Shown: positions 30,688 through 44,048, counted from the stretch's first letter. The stretch is 64,000 nt of DNA from Eustoma russellianum (GCA_036186865.1 AP025069.1:16198797-16262796), one strand, 5' to 3'. Program-made: numbers and translations. The notes: generated by a model from the sequence alone, not told the origin.

Positions 30688-31542
30688 TGGAAAAGTCAAA
30701 TCTTCACCTAGGATCATTGGATGATCATAACATCAAAACTAACGATGGTTTCCAGAGATCGACGTGCACGGACAACAACATTATAGGTCATGAAGCTGCT
30801 TCTTCGAGAAAACTCTTTGATGCTCATGTCATTTGTGGGTGCTTCCACTTTAGACATTCAATGTATGCTAGAAAATAGAAAAACTTGTCTTATTTTTGTG
30901 TTGTCTTTGTGATTGTTTGCTCAATGGATTGAACCTTTTTTCTCGATTGGATTGGATTTGGTCCTCTGTAAGACGTTTTCTACAGTTTTATAAGATCTAG
31001 GCAGCCAACGTATATTGATGAGCCATGGAAGAGTGTCATGTGTCATATCCTGCTGATGAGCTACATATACATGATCACCAGGTGGCGCCATATGTCACAT
31101 TACATGGCTATGTAGCTCGTTTGCAGGTGCTTGGTGGGTCGGGCCAAGCAGAAACGGCTCAGAACCTGAAAGTATGAATCAGCAATAAACTTGAGACACC
31201 GGGTCCATAAACGACCTATAGTGAGTGGCTGAGGCGCACGCCTGTGCCGAGGTGACAGCTGAGACTAAGCCAACCTGAACTAGAAGGCCGCGTATGGAAG
31301 ATCTTTACTTGGTTTAACTGGTGTGATCGAACTGAGATGCCTGGTGGTGAAATAGCTGGCATTAAGATGAGGTTACAGGTGAGCAAGTTGGCCATCTTTG
31401 ACCCTACATGGGTGAGTCATACTGATAGTGACCCAATGCCTCAGCTAACGTCGAGGGGGCTTGAGACGACGTCAACTGGATTCAGCACAAGAGCCGACAA
31501 CCAATGCAAGACAACAGCAGACACTATGAGCATAGGGCAACA
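30688..31542 (-). repeat. 5' LTR of the diverged Tat-like element
   Basis: Partner of 24617-25505. The inner edge TGGAAAAGTC is set by the primer site; the outer edge is approximate. Confidence 0.55.
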
Positions 31543-31647
31543 CTTTCATTGGTGTACTTGATTTTCCCCACCCCGACTAGCTAAAGCCCAACTGCAAGGG
31601 GAAGTGCCAGCACACCAACACCTATACACATGTTTAGCCTGAAGCAA

Positions 31648-31956
31648 TATGAACATAAATCAAATAAAAAATGTCATTGATGGATCAGACAAGAGTTTCA
31701 GGTTTGGAAAATTTCAATTGCAAAACCAGCTTACACTTTTTGTAGAAAAATACAACTTTTGTTTTCTTTATTTCACATATTCAACTACCTAGTGTTCATG
31801 CCTATAAATGGCCATTTTCTTTCATTTTTTTAATACACCTTCAAAAACAAATCTAAGACTCTAAAAAACAGCGTTGAGTATTGAACAAAAGCTTTGAGTA
31901 CTTGTACTTTATTTTTCTTTCAATTTCTTATATATTTATCAGTTTAAATTCCTTCA
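31648..31956 (+). repeat. Copia-2 5' LTR
   Basis: Shares GAACATAAATCAAAT, CAGACAAGAGTTTCA and CTTTATTTTTCTTTCAATTT with the 3' copy. Ends ..CCTTCA four bases before the primer site. Confidence 0.65.
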
Positions 31957-31959
31957 AAT

Positions 31960-31971
31960 TGGTATCAAAGC
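31960..31971 (+). other. Copia-2 primer-binding site (initiator Met tRNA)
   Basis: TGGTATCAAAGC, as in Copia-1. Confidence 0.75.
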
Positions 31972-32099
31972 GAGAGGTTTTTTTAGATGGAAGGGGAGAG
32001 AGTTATCCAAACTTTTTTTTGTTTTTATTTTTGATGGTAAAAACAACTTTGATAAATGGATTATACTTAATGAGAGGTTTCTTTCGAGTTCTCAACATA

Positions 32100-35000
32100 T
32101 GGAATGTTAGAGAAATGGATTTGACATTCCAGATGCGAGTAAAAAAGTAAGTGATGGGAGGCCAAACTTTAGAGGTAAAAAGGAGGTAGGCTTGTTTGGC
32201 TTGACATTATCTCAACAACAGAGTCGAGTTATCAATCTTAAGCAAATTTATGAATGCGAAGCATGCAAAAGAGGCTTAGAGAATTCTTGTTAATATCAAC
32301 AAATCAAACAACACTAAAAAAGTTTTCTTACAAGAATTTTGGAGACAATTTGAAACGGTTCAAATGAAACAACTGAGTCAGTTGCAGATTTCAGACTCAC
32401 TCGTTCCAAGAAATCCACATCCTTTCTCATCTCGAAGATACACAATATTGGTGGAAAAATAAGCGCTAACGGTGAAAAGATCATTGAATCCTAATTTTTT
32501 TAGAAAAGTTTCAGATCTTTGACTACAAAATTTTATATGAAAAAATGGTAATTTAAGCTACAAAGGGCATTGGCGAAATGACTATTAATCAATTGGAAGG
32601 TGAGTACTTTCTTACAAAATATCACTAGATCAACAGTCCGTTGGTATTGTAGAAGAAGCATTGCAAGTTTAGACAATTGTTCCAAAAGATCAAACGGAGT
32701 CTAACAAATCATACAATTGTCACTCATCGTGGTCAAATTTTTCGAGGTACAGGCCGTATTCAATGAATAGGCCATGGTAGAGGTAATTTATTTACCAACG
32801 AAAAAGTTGTGCATTTGATAAAGTTGATCAAAATAACAATTTTCAAAAAGATAGACAAAAAATCAAATGCTTTAATTGCAAAACTTTCGGACATAACCAA
32901 AGTCATTGTTGGTGTAGGAATAGTCTAGAAATACATACAAAAGTGGTCAAAAATGACAACACAAGTCCTCAAGCTGAATTGTTTTGTTGATATTGGTGTT
33001 GAAAGCAAAACAAAAAATAAATGGATTTTAGATAGTGCTTGTAGCAATCATATATGGAGATAAAGAAATGTTTACACACCTGGATAGTTATTTGAAATCT
33101 AGTATAAAAGTTAGAAATAATTCTGCCTGTTCTTAGTAAAGGAATGATTGCCATTACTTTGAAAGATGGTTCTTCGAACTTTATCTCTGACTATACCAAG
33201 TTTACATCATAATTTCTTGAGCATTTGACAATTATCTTTGAAAGGCTATAAAATAGTCTTTGATCATGGAGTTTGCATATTAAGTTATCAAAAGAGATGA
33301 CTAATTGCAAAGGCAGGCATGAATAATTGTCTTTTGTTTCCGCTGTCAATTAACTATAGCAGTTTATCTTGCTTTAGTTCTATGACATATAATGATACAT
33401 GTCTATGACATTTGAGATTTGAACACTTGAATTTTGGAAGTTTGAAGCTACCTGTCAGGAATACATTTTTTTTAGGATTGCTAGAGTTTCACTTTCAACA
33501 GAAATTTTATAAGTCATGTAGTTGGGAAAGTAACACAAAATTCCTGTTTCCAAAGAATAAGGCCTGGAGGCGAGTACACCACTTGAGTTAATCCATTCAG
33601 GCTTGTGCTACGTAGAAGTACCTACAAATGGTGGTTGGATGTATTTAATAAATTTTTATTGATGATTTTAGTTGGAAAGTTTAGCTGTATTTTTTTTAGA
33701 AACAAATTATGTGATACTACAAAAGCTTCAAAGTATTCTTGAAAAAAAATGTTTTTTGTGAACAAAACATTGAGGATAGATAAAGAAATTGAGTATACTA
33801 TATGTGATGATTATTTGGAGCATACAACTCAGCAAAACGGGATGGTAGAAAAGAAAAACATAATGGTCATGGACATAGTAAGATAAATGATGCATTCAAA
33901 GAATTACCAGAATTATTATAGACCAAGGCTGTTGATTATGTTGTCTATGTCTTGAACATGTGTCTATATGGATTTGTGTAGAAGGAAAAACTCCTTATGA
34001 GGTATGGACAGGCTGAAAACAAAATATTGTAAATTCAAAAGTATTTGATTATATTGCTTATGCTCATGCTTCAAATATTTTAAGGATAAAATTGGATGAT
34101 AAATCTGAGAACTGTGTTTTTTTTTGGTAGAAAGAGAAGTTTATTATCATAAAGCCTCACTTATGGCGGAGGAATACCATGGTACAAAATTTAAAGTTGA
34201 TGAAAACATAGTGAAAATACAAGAAAGAAATGATGTCCACCCTCCAATCATATATGATATGTCGCATTAAAACCTTGCCAAGTAAAACCACCCTTGTGGA
34301 TAAAACCTTGGCGAAGGAAAAAGCGTGCATATTTATACGATTGGAAAGAATGGAACATGAACTACATAACATGAGATATCGTTCTAAGTAGCAGATGTCC
34401 GCATTCAGTGGAGGAGAGGATGACAAGAAGCTGTGTTGATCGATCCAAAAGAAGGCCGGTTGCATATCTATATTTGTCCCATTTTGCGAATGTATCAATC
34501 CTTCGAAACAGATAGCAAGTGATTGCCTCTCAGAGCATATCCAGCGAATGTCCATGCAAAGCAAAGAAATTAAGCAGATTAATATCCAGGAAAAAACCAA
34601 CGCATATAAGGAGCATGCTTTTCTAACAAATAAATTACCAGCGTTGCGTGCATCGAAAGACACAGGCAACGACAGCATAGCAGCGTAAACCAGCAAAAGC
34701 AAGATATGGGAATCAGAAAATACCCGTGTTGCCTGTGTCATGAAGTGACACAGACAACTAAAGCAGCTAGTTTGCGATACAAGAATCAGAACCACCAAGG
34801 GACTAAATTGTGTACAAACCATCATCAAGTCATTCGCAATGAGAGAGATGATTACCAGTCCAATAGTAGGATTATGGAATTAGTAATGATAATGAATTAC
34901 CTGATGAAGAAGTTGTGAACTTTGCCTTATTTGCATATCGTTATTTAGTGGCATTCATAGAAGCTTTCAAAAATAATCATTGGATTCAAGCCAAGACATT

Positions 35001-36420
35001 TATGATATTTAGAAAAATAATACAAAGAAGTTGACCACTCACCATGCTGGAAAGAAACAGATTGGATTCAAATGGATGTACAAAGAAAATAAAGAGCTAG
35101 ATCGTTTTAAAACAAGACTTGTGGCAAGAGTATAAAAATAGAAGGCATGTTTTAGTTATTTTAAGGTCTTTGCCCCTGTTCCTAGACTACACATAGTTTG
35201 TATGGCTATTTCTATTGCCATATAAAGTGCATAAAATATTTACCAAATGGATATCAAATCTGATTTCTTAAATGAAGTTCTAGAAGAGGAAGTTTATGTT
35301 GATTAACCAGATGGGTATACTGTAAGGGACACAAAATCAAGGTCTACGAGTTGAAAATGACTTTGTATGGAATCAAACAAGCTCCACCACCATGGTATAC
35401 CTATACCAATTCTTATTTCATCGAGCGTGGTTTTCAAAGATGTCCATATTAACGTACTTTATATGTGAAATATTTTTACCGAAGAGATGTTGTTATTGTA
35501 TGCTTATATGTTGATGATCTTATTTTTACCGGTAATAATGCTAAAATGATTTATGAGTTTATGAAGGCTATCATTAGTCATTTAAAAATGATAGATATTG
35601 GTCCGATTTTCAATTTTCCTGGTTTAGACTTTTGGTAAATGGATGGTGGAATATTTATTTTATAGAAGAAATGTATCTGAGATATTCTGAAGAAGTTTAA
35701 GATAAAAAAATCCATCTTAACGTCGGTTGAGAAAAAGTAGAAGTCAACAAAAGATGCAACCACTAAGCTAGTTGATCCAAAATACTTTCTAAGTCCAGTT
35801 GGAAACCTTAGATATTCGAACGCGACTAGGCGAGATATAACCTATGATGTTGGACTTATCAGTCGTTTATAGAGCCAGCTACACAGATTTTGAGATATAT
35901 GAGACGTACACAAAGTTATGGTATATTGTATTCTTGTGCTAATGATATTTCTCTTCTAGGATAACAGTGATTGTACTAGTGACACCATCATTATAACAAA
36001 GCATATCAGTTTATGCATTTTTCTTGGAATTCAATGTTTTCTCATGGTCTTCAAAGAAACAAGTAATGACTTCATCTATAGTTGAAGCATAATATATAGC
36101 ATCATGAAATAGTGCTATTCAAGGTTTATGGCTTAGACAGATTCTTGATTTTCTACACCATGAACAAGATGAACCAACAAATATTTATTGCGATAAAATG
36201 TTAGCAATTGAATTATCAAATAATCTAATGTTTCATGGACAAAGCAAAACACATTGATATCAAATTTTATTTCATTGATGATGTAATTTGAGAAAAGGAT
36301 ATTGCTAATGAATATTGTCCAAATGGAGAACAAGTTGCAAATATTTTTACAAAACCATTGAAGACAGTCAATTTTCAAAACGAGAAAAATACTTGAAATG
36401 ATCAGGTTTGAATATTTTGA
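32100..36420 (+). pseudogene. Copia-2 gag-pol, scattered remnants
   Basis: The CCHC knuckle is intact at 32868-32909 (CFNCKTFGHNQSHC). Integrase-like pieces lie around 33580-34110, with an AEQTTQQNGMVE-like site near 33830. A LINE fragment interrupts at about 34119-34858. RT pieces follow: FKWMYKE near 35070, MDIKSDFLNE near 35250, LYGIKQAPPPWY near 35370, and YVDD at 35507-35518 in VIVCLYVDDLIFTGN. RNase H traces near 36060-36250 (EAEYIAS-like, and YCDKMLAIELS). Stops and frameshifts occur every few dozen codons. Confidence 0.7.
34119..34858 (-). mobile_element. LINE 3' fragment inserted in Copia-2
   Basis: Begins on the plus strand with TTTTTTTTT, the complement of a poly(A) tail. About 34225-34345 matches 43050-43170 closely (CCACCCTTGTGGATAAAACC, then TTGGCGAAGGAAAAAG). 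Copia-2 coding similarity stops at its left edge (..DDKSENC) and resumes at its right edge. The 223-codon frame it carries (34157-34828) is untranslated 3' sequence in my view. Confidence 0.65.
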
Positions 36421-36434
36421 TTTAAAGGAGACAG
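36421..36434 (+). other. Copia-2 polypurine tract
   Basis: TTTAAAGGAGACAG directly before the 3' LTR. Confidence 0.55.
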
Positions 36435-36751
36435 TGTGGACATAAATCAAATGATGAAAGTGCTTAATGAATCAGACAAGAGTTTCACACATCAAAAATT
36501 AAAAGTCTTAAATTACAGCACCAACCAAGACGTTTGGTAATAAACTAAAACTTTTGTTTCTTTATTTGACATACTCTACTACCTAATATTCATACGTATA
36601 ATTAGGCATTTGCTTGAATTGTTTGATATAACTTCGGAACTAATTTTAGGACTCTCAGATAGAAGCATTGACTATTGTAGCAAAAGCTTTATGTTCTTCT
36701 ACTTTATTTTTCTTTCAATTTTTTAGATATTTATCTGTCGACATTCATTCA
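36435..36751 (+). repeat. Copia-2 3' LTR
   Basis: TGTGGACATAAATC at the start; aligns with 31648-31956 to its CATTCATTCA end. Confidence 0.65.
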
Positions 36752-36914
36752 TGGACCAGTATGAGGAAATACCCCCAACAACTGAGAGTCTTAACTTACT
36801 AAAGAACTTAAAGTCATGTGAACAACTGCTTTCAAGAGATGAAGTGGCCTTATCCAAAGACATGGAAATTGGAACAACCATATAGGAGTTAAGAACTGCC
36901 TGTTGAAAAAAAAA

Positions 36915-37700
36915 GAACATAATAGTGCTTTAGAAAATACTTAAAATTTATATAAAAATATGTAATAAGGTTGATCGGGGAATGAATTAAAAAACTTGAA
37001 TTGGATAGTTGAGATGATACTATGAATTTTCTAAATTCTAAAGTAAACATTAGATAAGTGAGACCAAACATTTGGTGATAAGCTCTAAGTGTGGTCTCTG
37101 AGTTTGGTTCAATTTTAATGTTTTTGTCCAATCACCGAATGCTTCATGAATTGCTCGATGAAGCAATTTAGCAAACATTCAATCTAGAGTTTGGTGACGA
37201 TTTCTAAGTTGCAACATTCAAAAATTTCAAATTTAGTGTTCGGTCAAAATGACCGAACATTCGATCGACTCAAAAAACAGAAAATTTCTGCTATCTTTTG
37301 AGAAAATAATTCAATTTTTGCAACTTGGGACACCTCTTTTCAACATTGAACGATCATAAACTAACTTTGAAAGTTGAATTCCGCAAACACTCGTCAAATT
37401 AACTTCTTTCTTGTGAATTGAAGTCTATAAATACAAGGACCAAAAGGTATTAAAGATATACATTTAAAAATGGTTATTTGATATACTTTGTAATGATCCT
37501 TGAGAAAATGTTTTGAGTCTTTTGTGAAAACCTGTAGGATTTTTTTCTTGTCTTTCATTCTTTCTATGGCATTAGACACTTCAAATAGACAAGTTCAATC
37601 TTTCTCTTGCAGCGCAAACGAAAGGAAGAAGTTGTATATACTGGGAAGCATTTGTCGCGTAGTCTATCTTGCTCATTAGTGGAGGTAAAATTGCTTTTAA
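36915..37700 (+). repeat. LTR-like repeat R, copy 1
   Basis: Aligns with 46306-46379 plus 55191-55573: AATAGTGCTTTAGAAA, then TTCTAAATTCTAAAGT, then AAAATGACCGAACATTCG and CATAAACTA. CTATAAATACAAGGACC near 37430 looks like a TATA box, so R is probably a copia-type LTR. The right limit is approximate. Confidence 0.5.
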
Positions 37701-37954
37701 TGATGGTGTGACATTTTTACGTATCGGCTAATCACTCTCATGGTTTATCGTTTCATTTTTGTTTGATTATCATACCTTTGAAATTCTACCTACAATCTTG
37801 TATATTTTTAAAGGAAGTTTGAGAAAACTTCTATAATGTTGTCTTTCAATTTCTATGTACTTTGACTTAGTTATGCGGTAATTTCATCATGATTTATCAT
37901 CTTCCATGTCTTCTATACCTAAATTTCCAACAATCTTAAAATCAATTTTTGGTT

Positions 37955-38285
37955 GATATGGCTACCAAACAACTCATGGTTCCCAATATGCTCAAATTGG
38001 AACCATATAAAGAAATAAGTTCATGCTGTAAGATTTATTTAGAGATGTTAATATAGACCAAAAACTTTATGATCGACTTAAAGAGAAATTTATGGAGGAT
38101 GATATTAATGAAGAAACTCATGAAGGAATAAATGGAAGAAAAAGAATGCTCCTGTTGTTGGTGAATATGGTGATCAAGAAGAAGAAGAACAAAAATAATA
38201 GAAGAATAGAAATGACTAATCTGTTGCCATTTTTTGCCATTCTTCATCTCCATATCGGCAAATTATGGGGTTTGAATCTTCAGTG
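37955..38285 (+). pseudogene. possible copia gag remnant downstream of repeat R
   Basis: From the ATG near 37959 the frame reads MATKQLMVPNMLKLEPYKEI, then CKIYLEML. A second frame continues with NIDQKLYDRLKEKFMEDDIN. This looks like a copia Gag N-terminus split by a frameshift and would fit R being a 5' LTR. No primer site was found between them, so the call is weak. Confidence 0.3.
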
Positions 38286-38289
38286 AAAA

Positions 38290-41200
38290 CATCATGGAGA
38301 AAGGCCACTTTTGCAAAGAAATCAACATGATGTTACTACTGCTTCTTCTGGCCTGCAAGGATTGAAGTTTCCTTAGGATATTGAACAGAAGTTTGCAACA
38401 TGCTAGTTCTTTAAAGAATCAAAGGAAAATAACATGCCAGAAGATGCAAGTAGTGAAGGGTGAAGGCTAACTCGATAGATTCAACAATCCTCGATGGCAC
38501 TTAAGCTTGGAGCCATGAGGAATACATGTGCAGGAATGGGTTTTAGGCTTTTGGTTGTGAAACACTCATATTGGAAGTGGCCAATTTCATAAGCATTGGA
38601 CTTGTAATCAAACATGGCCAAGCTGGAATGATTCTCCTGACACTAAAGGAAGCACAAGAGGAGCAGATAAACATGCAACAAAGGTAGCATCAACATAATA
38701 CATAGCATAGAATGAAGATGAAAGTCAAGAACAATATCAAGTTGGTGAAAAGACAAGGAGATTACTACGATCGTCATCTTCTTTAAGGTGGCTTTATTGG
38801 TGGTGCAACAGAATCGATGGTAGACGTTATGCCTACCAAGTACATTGCAACCAGTAGATATTTATTTCTTGAAATCCATATAGTTGGAAAGCTGAAATTG
38901 CTCTTAATGTCAATTTTGTTTATAAAGCTGGAGTTAGCAATATGTTTTGAGTTCCTATTATATGTAGGGATTTGGTTTCTGATTCGCTACTACACAAGCC
39001 TTATTTGTTTGTACTAGTTTTGTACTACGTATGTGATTTCTTTTAGTTTTAATAGGTTTGCATCTAGTTTGTATGTGGTTGATTCATTTGTCTTGTACTA
39101 TGTAACACAAGATTATGATATGCTAATACTATCAAGAGAATAAGGAAGATAAATATTGTCATTGTTAGAAAGTTTAAAAGCATGTAATACATGTTTTGTT
39201 GATATTTTGTGAAAAATCTACGCATGTATTTAAGTGTGTTCAAATATATGGCATGATTCGGCTTAGTGTCCTGACAAAGATTCGATGTTACAAACCATGT
39301 TATAAGGTTTGTAGATGGCTTTATCTTTGAATTTGGATTTTATGTTTAAGAGAAGTTTGCCTAGAAATTCAAATGTAAAGCATGCTAGTGGTGTATAACG
39401 TTGATAGCATTTTGTGGTTGAGTGAAAAATCTAAGAAACTGAAACTTGATAGTTTGCTTTCATCTTTTGAGAATAGCGATCTTGTTGATAATGATATACC
39501 TAAGACTAGTTCTTTTTGTGATCTTATGTTGGTACTTATGTATACATGAAGTTTCTTATCCTAGACATTTGATAATTGTGTTAAAATGCTAAGAAATTTT
39601 GTGAAAAACTCAGAAATCGTTTAAGATGGATTCCTAAGTTCTGATTTTAGCATTTAGCTTAACTTTATGTAAGTGTTATGCCTTGGATTCGGGTGACCAA
39701 GTTGTTGATAAAATTTCAAACGTAATTGAGAAATATATTTTGTGATGCGTAACACTTGGTTGAGTTGGATATGATTTTAGTACAATAGTTGAGTTATTAA
39801 TTGACATTTGTCATTTAATTAACAAATAATGATTTTTAATCATTAGCATGATTAAGGGTTGTAAGACTTGCATTTAATCCAGCATGTAAATGGAACACTA
39901 AATTAAATGTAAGATTGATGATGAAATATGATTTTGTTGAGTTTATGATGTGATTGAAAAATCAAAAGGACTGTTTCTTCATGAATCTTGGGTCATAAGA
40001 AAGTTGTTGGAGTTTACTCCAAAATGACATAGAGAGCTAAGTCCATATTCATTACTGAATGCCTTTTCAGTTGAATGACACCATAGCTTGTTGTTTGTTA
40101 CTTGATGACTAATTAAAGTTGTATGGTTGACAGTATTAGTGTGTTAAAATGAGTGCTGAATCTAGAACAAGTAGCATTTTTTTATGGTTAATGTATACAT
40201 GAGATTATGGATAAATGTGAGGGTTTAGTCCTTCATACATGTATGAAACTAAACGTTATTTTTAACATGTAAAGTAAAACATGTGAATAGTTTGTATATT
40301 TTGTATAACTTCTAAATAAATTTAGACGGTTAAAAAAGAAAATTAAATCGCTACTAAAATATTTGTCATCTTATGTTCTAATTGGTTGAAGGTTCTGTTG
40401 TTTAAGCTTATGCACATGATACGCTTTCTTGATATGTATAAAATTAATTTTGTTTTGCTTATTGATAAAACTAACTCCATGATAAAGGTGTTTATGTTGA
40501 ATGTTGATTATATTTGTTTGAGGAATTAGTTCATGGAAACACTATGTTGTATTTGAGTATGTCGGTTTGTTGATTCTTTATGGACGAATGAGATATTATG
40601 TTGAATGATTCATTGACAAGAATCAGCGAAAGCCAATGTTTTGAAAAGGTGCTAGCACTTGATAATTGATACAAACTTGTGAAATCTCATGAGTTTATTT
40701 GGGGTAAAACATAGACAATGTGAAATATATGAGAGAGGCCTGCTAAAATTTCAATGGGGTAATAGATGATGTAAGATCTATGTGAGTGGACTGGTAAGAA
40801 CTAAGTATAAGTTAGTTTTTGTGACATCGAGAGATAAAACTATTCTATTTGATGTGAGCTCTCTATGATGACAATCCAACCTAATATTAGTAGAGATCTT
40901 GCGGACGAGGTTCAATGTGGTAAAAACAAGTCATGGAATAGTTCTAATCAGTACTATCGAACTTGTCCCTCCCTATGATATTGATGTAAGATGGTGCTTG
41001 CTGCAAATTTATGAGGGTGGGATTTTAAGAATATCTTAATGAAATTCATAGACATATTTGTAGTGGTGTGAGCAATACACACTTGATGAATTTCATCTGT
41101 TTAAGTGTGGAGGTGGTTCTACTTCTTATTAGACCTGAGTAACTCACTAGAGTGCTAATGAAAACATGGGACTGGATGCATAGCTAAATTCGCATCAAAC

Positions 41201-41333
41201 GGCAAACTTGTGTGAAGTAGACAATGACATGTCTTTTGGTTTTTCGTACAAATAGTAGTGAAATATGATTGAAGATGTCTATCTCATCTTATTTCCACTT
41301 ATAGTCATCATATCACTTATGTGTGTAGCGCCC
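38290..41333. other. unassigned AT-rich sequence
   Basis: Only short frames without recognised domains. The base composition and lack of conserved motifs suggest old, eroded repeats. Confidence 0.4.
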
Positions 41334-42929
41334 TTCTAGGGACTACAGTCTCGGCACGGTGCACCCGCCGTACTCTGCTACGAAAAATACAAGGCGTCGA
41401 TACCGTACATGCGCATGTCGACATGAATCATGAACCGATATAGCAGAAGCAACATAAAGATAAACATATGACATGCATATCAATACAAATCGTCATAAAT
41501 CCATACAAGTTATAATGTGCAAATGTCCCAAAATAGTCTAAGTACATCATGATCAAAATATCCAACATATCCCAAAGATAACTCTGGTATACTTCCTCGC
41601 TCACGAGTAATCTATCCGGGTTCATCCTCTATGAATCACGTATCACAATCTCTGTTCTCTACAATGTGATAAAGCAAGTATGAGCGATAACACTAATCAT
41701 CCAGCAAGCAGTCCGCCTTGATACGTCATGTGGATCACATGGAGAGACGGGGTGATAAAATAATAATGTGTAATAAAGAACTTAACATGTTACGTCTTCA
41801 TTTTTAACAACTACAGTGGCATAAAATAAATGTAACATGTAACACGTACGTAAGGAACATCATCAATAAAGTTAAATTTTCCATCTAAGTTCATAAAATC
41901 GCCACCTACATACATGTCTATTCTTAATGTCTCAAATCAAAGTCTAAGATAATCCTCATACTTATTCTTATTCTCTATATGCATCAAGTCACTCCATGAT
42001 CAATGTACATGTTATATTCCTACGGTGCAATATCTTTAAAATGATGCCATAAAAATTTCCATAACGATGAAAGGTAAATCATGATATCTATATCCATTTT
42101 CTATAAACGTGTCAAGACATAATCTTTTCATAAGCATTCAAAACATGACATTTCGTATAATGACTATATCACTTTACCTTGCATGCGAATGAAATCGTCA
42201 TAGTAACAGAATAATCCCCCATATAGTCACATGTAAAGATATGATCCCGATGTATCACACATGGTGTTATGCCATACACACATATCACTAACGGTAACTC
42301 GATATGCCTAAGATCCCTTGTCCTTGACAAGGTGTTATACTTGGGCCTGTAAAGAATATATTGTATGCCCATGTCACTAACCTCCTTAGGTTCCGGTGCC
42401 ATGCGACGCTCTAATCATCGATAACATACTGTATGTACATGACATCAACCACTTTGGTTACGATGTTATGATGGCGCACCAAATGAACATATACATACGA
42501 TAAACATGTCATGGGATATCCGACTGTACGATATGATTCGACATGCGAGGATGAACTTTTAAAAAATTTCATGAGATGCAAAATGGATGTAATGTACTAG
42601 TCCTACTAGTCCATTCAACACTTTATATGCTCTCAAATATCCTCATTATGTCGTTAAACTTCATACATATATACAAAATCCATGTCTTAAATCATGAAAA
42701 TATATCATCTCTTGTTCTACCCTAACTCTCGGCCAAATACTCAAAACATCCCACATTTTATACAAATTTATCCATCAACATTTTCTTAAAATATACATCT
42801 TACACATAATCAAAATGGCCAAAAACCGTAATTTAATATTCGTATTTACATACTTTAACATATCATAAGAAGCTACATAAAGTAGTCATATTTCACATCG
42901 TACTACCCTTTACACACACACACACACAC

Positions 42930-44048
42930 ACACATATATATTGCAAAGGGAAATTTATTTTATTTAAACCTCACTTATGACAGAGGAATACCATGTACAT
43001 CAAGGACCATCATATGAAAAAAGTGAATGTAAAGAACTAATGAATGTCAATCTCCAATCATATGTAATATGCCACATTAAAACATTGCCAAGTAAAACCA
43101 CCCTTGTGGATAAAACCTTGGCGAAGGAAAAAGTATACATATTTATACAATTGAAGCGTATACATAATACAAAGCTCATCAAATAACATATGGAGAGAGG
43201 GAGTCTAGCTATGTCAACAGAAGCTCCCAATAGATGTCGTTCTGTAGAGAATCCGGTAATCCCGATTGTTTGAAAGTAGATATAGAAAAACCAAGAGAAA
43301 TCCACAATATGAAGAAGGCATATATGTCGAGGCAATGTCCTGGTGCAAGTAGCCAAGCCGCATGAGCTCCAACATATCAGTCTTCATGAATCCATGCAAG
43401 AAAAACATAACAAAGAGGTGCGCAACAACAAGAGGATAATGATCACATATAAATAAAGTTTAGCACCTGTAAAGAAAATACCCGTGTTGCCTGCATCCGC
43501 AGACACAGACAATAAAAAGCAGAATAGAGGCAAAAAACACCAATGTAAAGAAGGCAAATGAGAATCAGAACCATAAAATAAAATGAGATTACCCAGGTTG
43601 CCCCTATCATATTATGATAGGGGCAACACTTATGAAAAGGAGCGTTAGCAAATGGGGAATTTCAACTGTCTGAATGCTAGCTCGAACCAATGGTGCTAAC
43701 TTTGAAGCGCTTTGAAATATTGACAGGAGATTCCAGATCTGACCATACTGAGCTAGAAATTGTGCTAGTTTGTTTGCCTCCCGTGGTGTGTAAGACAGAG
43801 ATAAAGACTGATTATGCAAAAGATCGCGAAAGACAATGGCTATACGCAAGTGACCCTGATGTACTTGACACAAAACCTCTTCTGCATCCACCTCTACATC
43901 ACTGGGAGTCCAAAATCGAGCATAAAATAAGAATGCTAAAAAACCTACCTGTAGCTCCGCATGAGCTGGAGTCGAGAGAGGTAAATGAAACGAGATTGCT
44001 CCCATGAAAGAGCCACGACAATCTCTTAGAATTGCTCCCACAACAGCA
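42930..44048 (-). mobile_element. LINE fragment with C-terminal RNase H and 3' UTR
   Basis: On the minus strand: an RNase H-like coding piece (44041-43607), then a 3' untranslated part shared with 34119-34858, then AT-rich sequence ending beside a (CA)n/(TA)n microsatellite at 42912-42940. The same 20-base stretch AGATATGCATACTCACACAT occurs at about 44049 and 44118 on the right side. The 5' part of the LINE (ORF1, endonuclease, RT) is missing, as is usual for truncated copies. Confidence 0.65.
43607..44041 (-). pseudogene. LINE RNase H (RVT_3-type) C-terminal domain
   Basis: The 144-codon frame begins GAILRDCRGSFMGAISFHLP and continues with TPAHAELQVGFLAFLFAR-like residues, VEVDAEEV and LSYTPREANKLAQFLAQYG. 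This is the order of the RNase H fold found at the C-terminus of many plant LINE proteins: D in the first strand, the AEL helix, the VEVD strand, then REANKLA. It would remove RNA from the RNA-DNA hybrid. No start codon context is meaningful, since this is a fragment of a longer protein. Confidence 0.65.

Larger units (their letters stand above)
24617..31542 (-). mobile_element. old, diverged Tat-like non-autonomous element
   Basis: Two diverged LTRs in the same orientation (24617-25505 and 30688-31542), a primer site related to that of the Tat elements, gag remnants at its 5' end (29880-30606) and an antisense gene remnant (25745-27535) next to the 3' LTR. The layout matches 7756-13069. No protease, RT or integrase was found. 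The LTRs differ by many substitutions and indels, so it is much older than its neighbours. The outer limits are uncertain and no target duplication was seen. Confidence 0.62.
31648..36751 (+). mobile_element. Copia-2, complete in outline but heavily decayed Ty1/copia element
   Basis: Short LTRs (about 310 bp) at 31648-31956 and 36435-36751, an iMet primer site, a CCHC knuckle, an RT with YVDD and RNase H remnants, a purine-rich tract before the 3' LTR, and a LINE fragment inserted in the pol region. The flanks show no shared target duplication. The LTRs have diverged strongly, and few frames exceed 60 codons, so the insertion is old. Confidence 0.75.

Noticed and set aside
34157..34828. 223-codon open frame on the minus strand
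   Set aside because: It covers the untranslated 3' part of a LINE fragment; its similarity to the frame at 43000-43356 is at DNA level over the shared 3' region and no domain is recognised.
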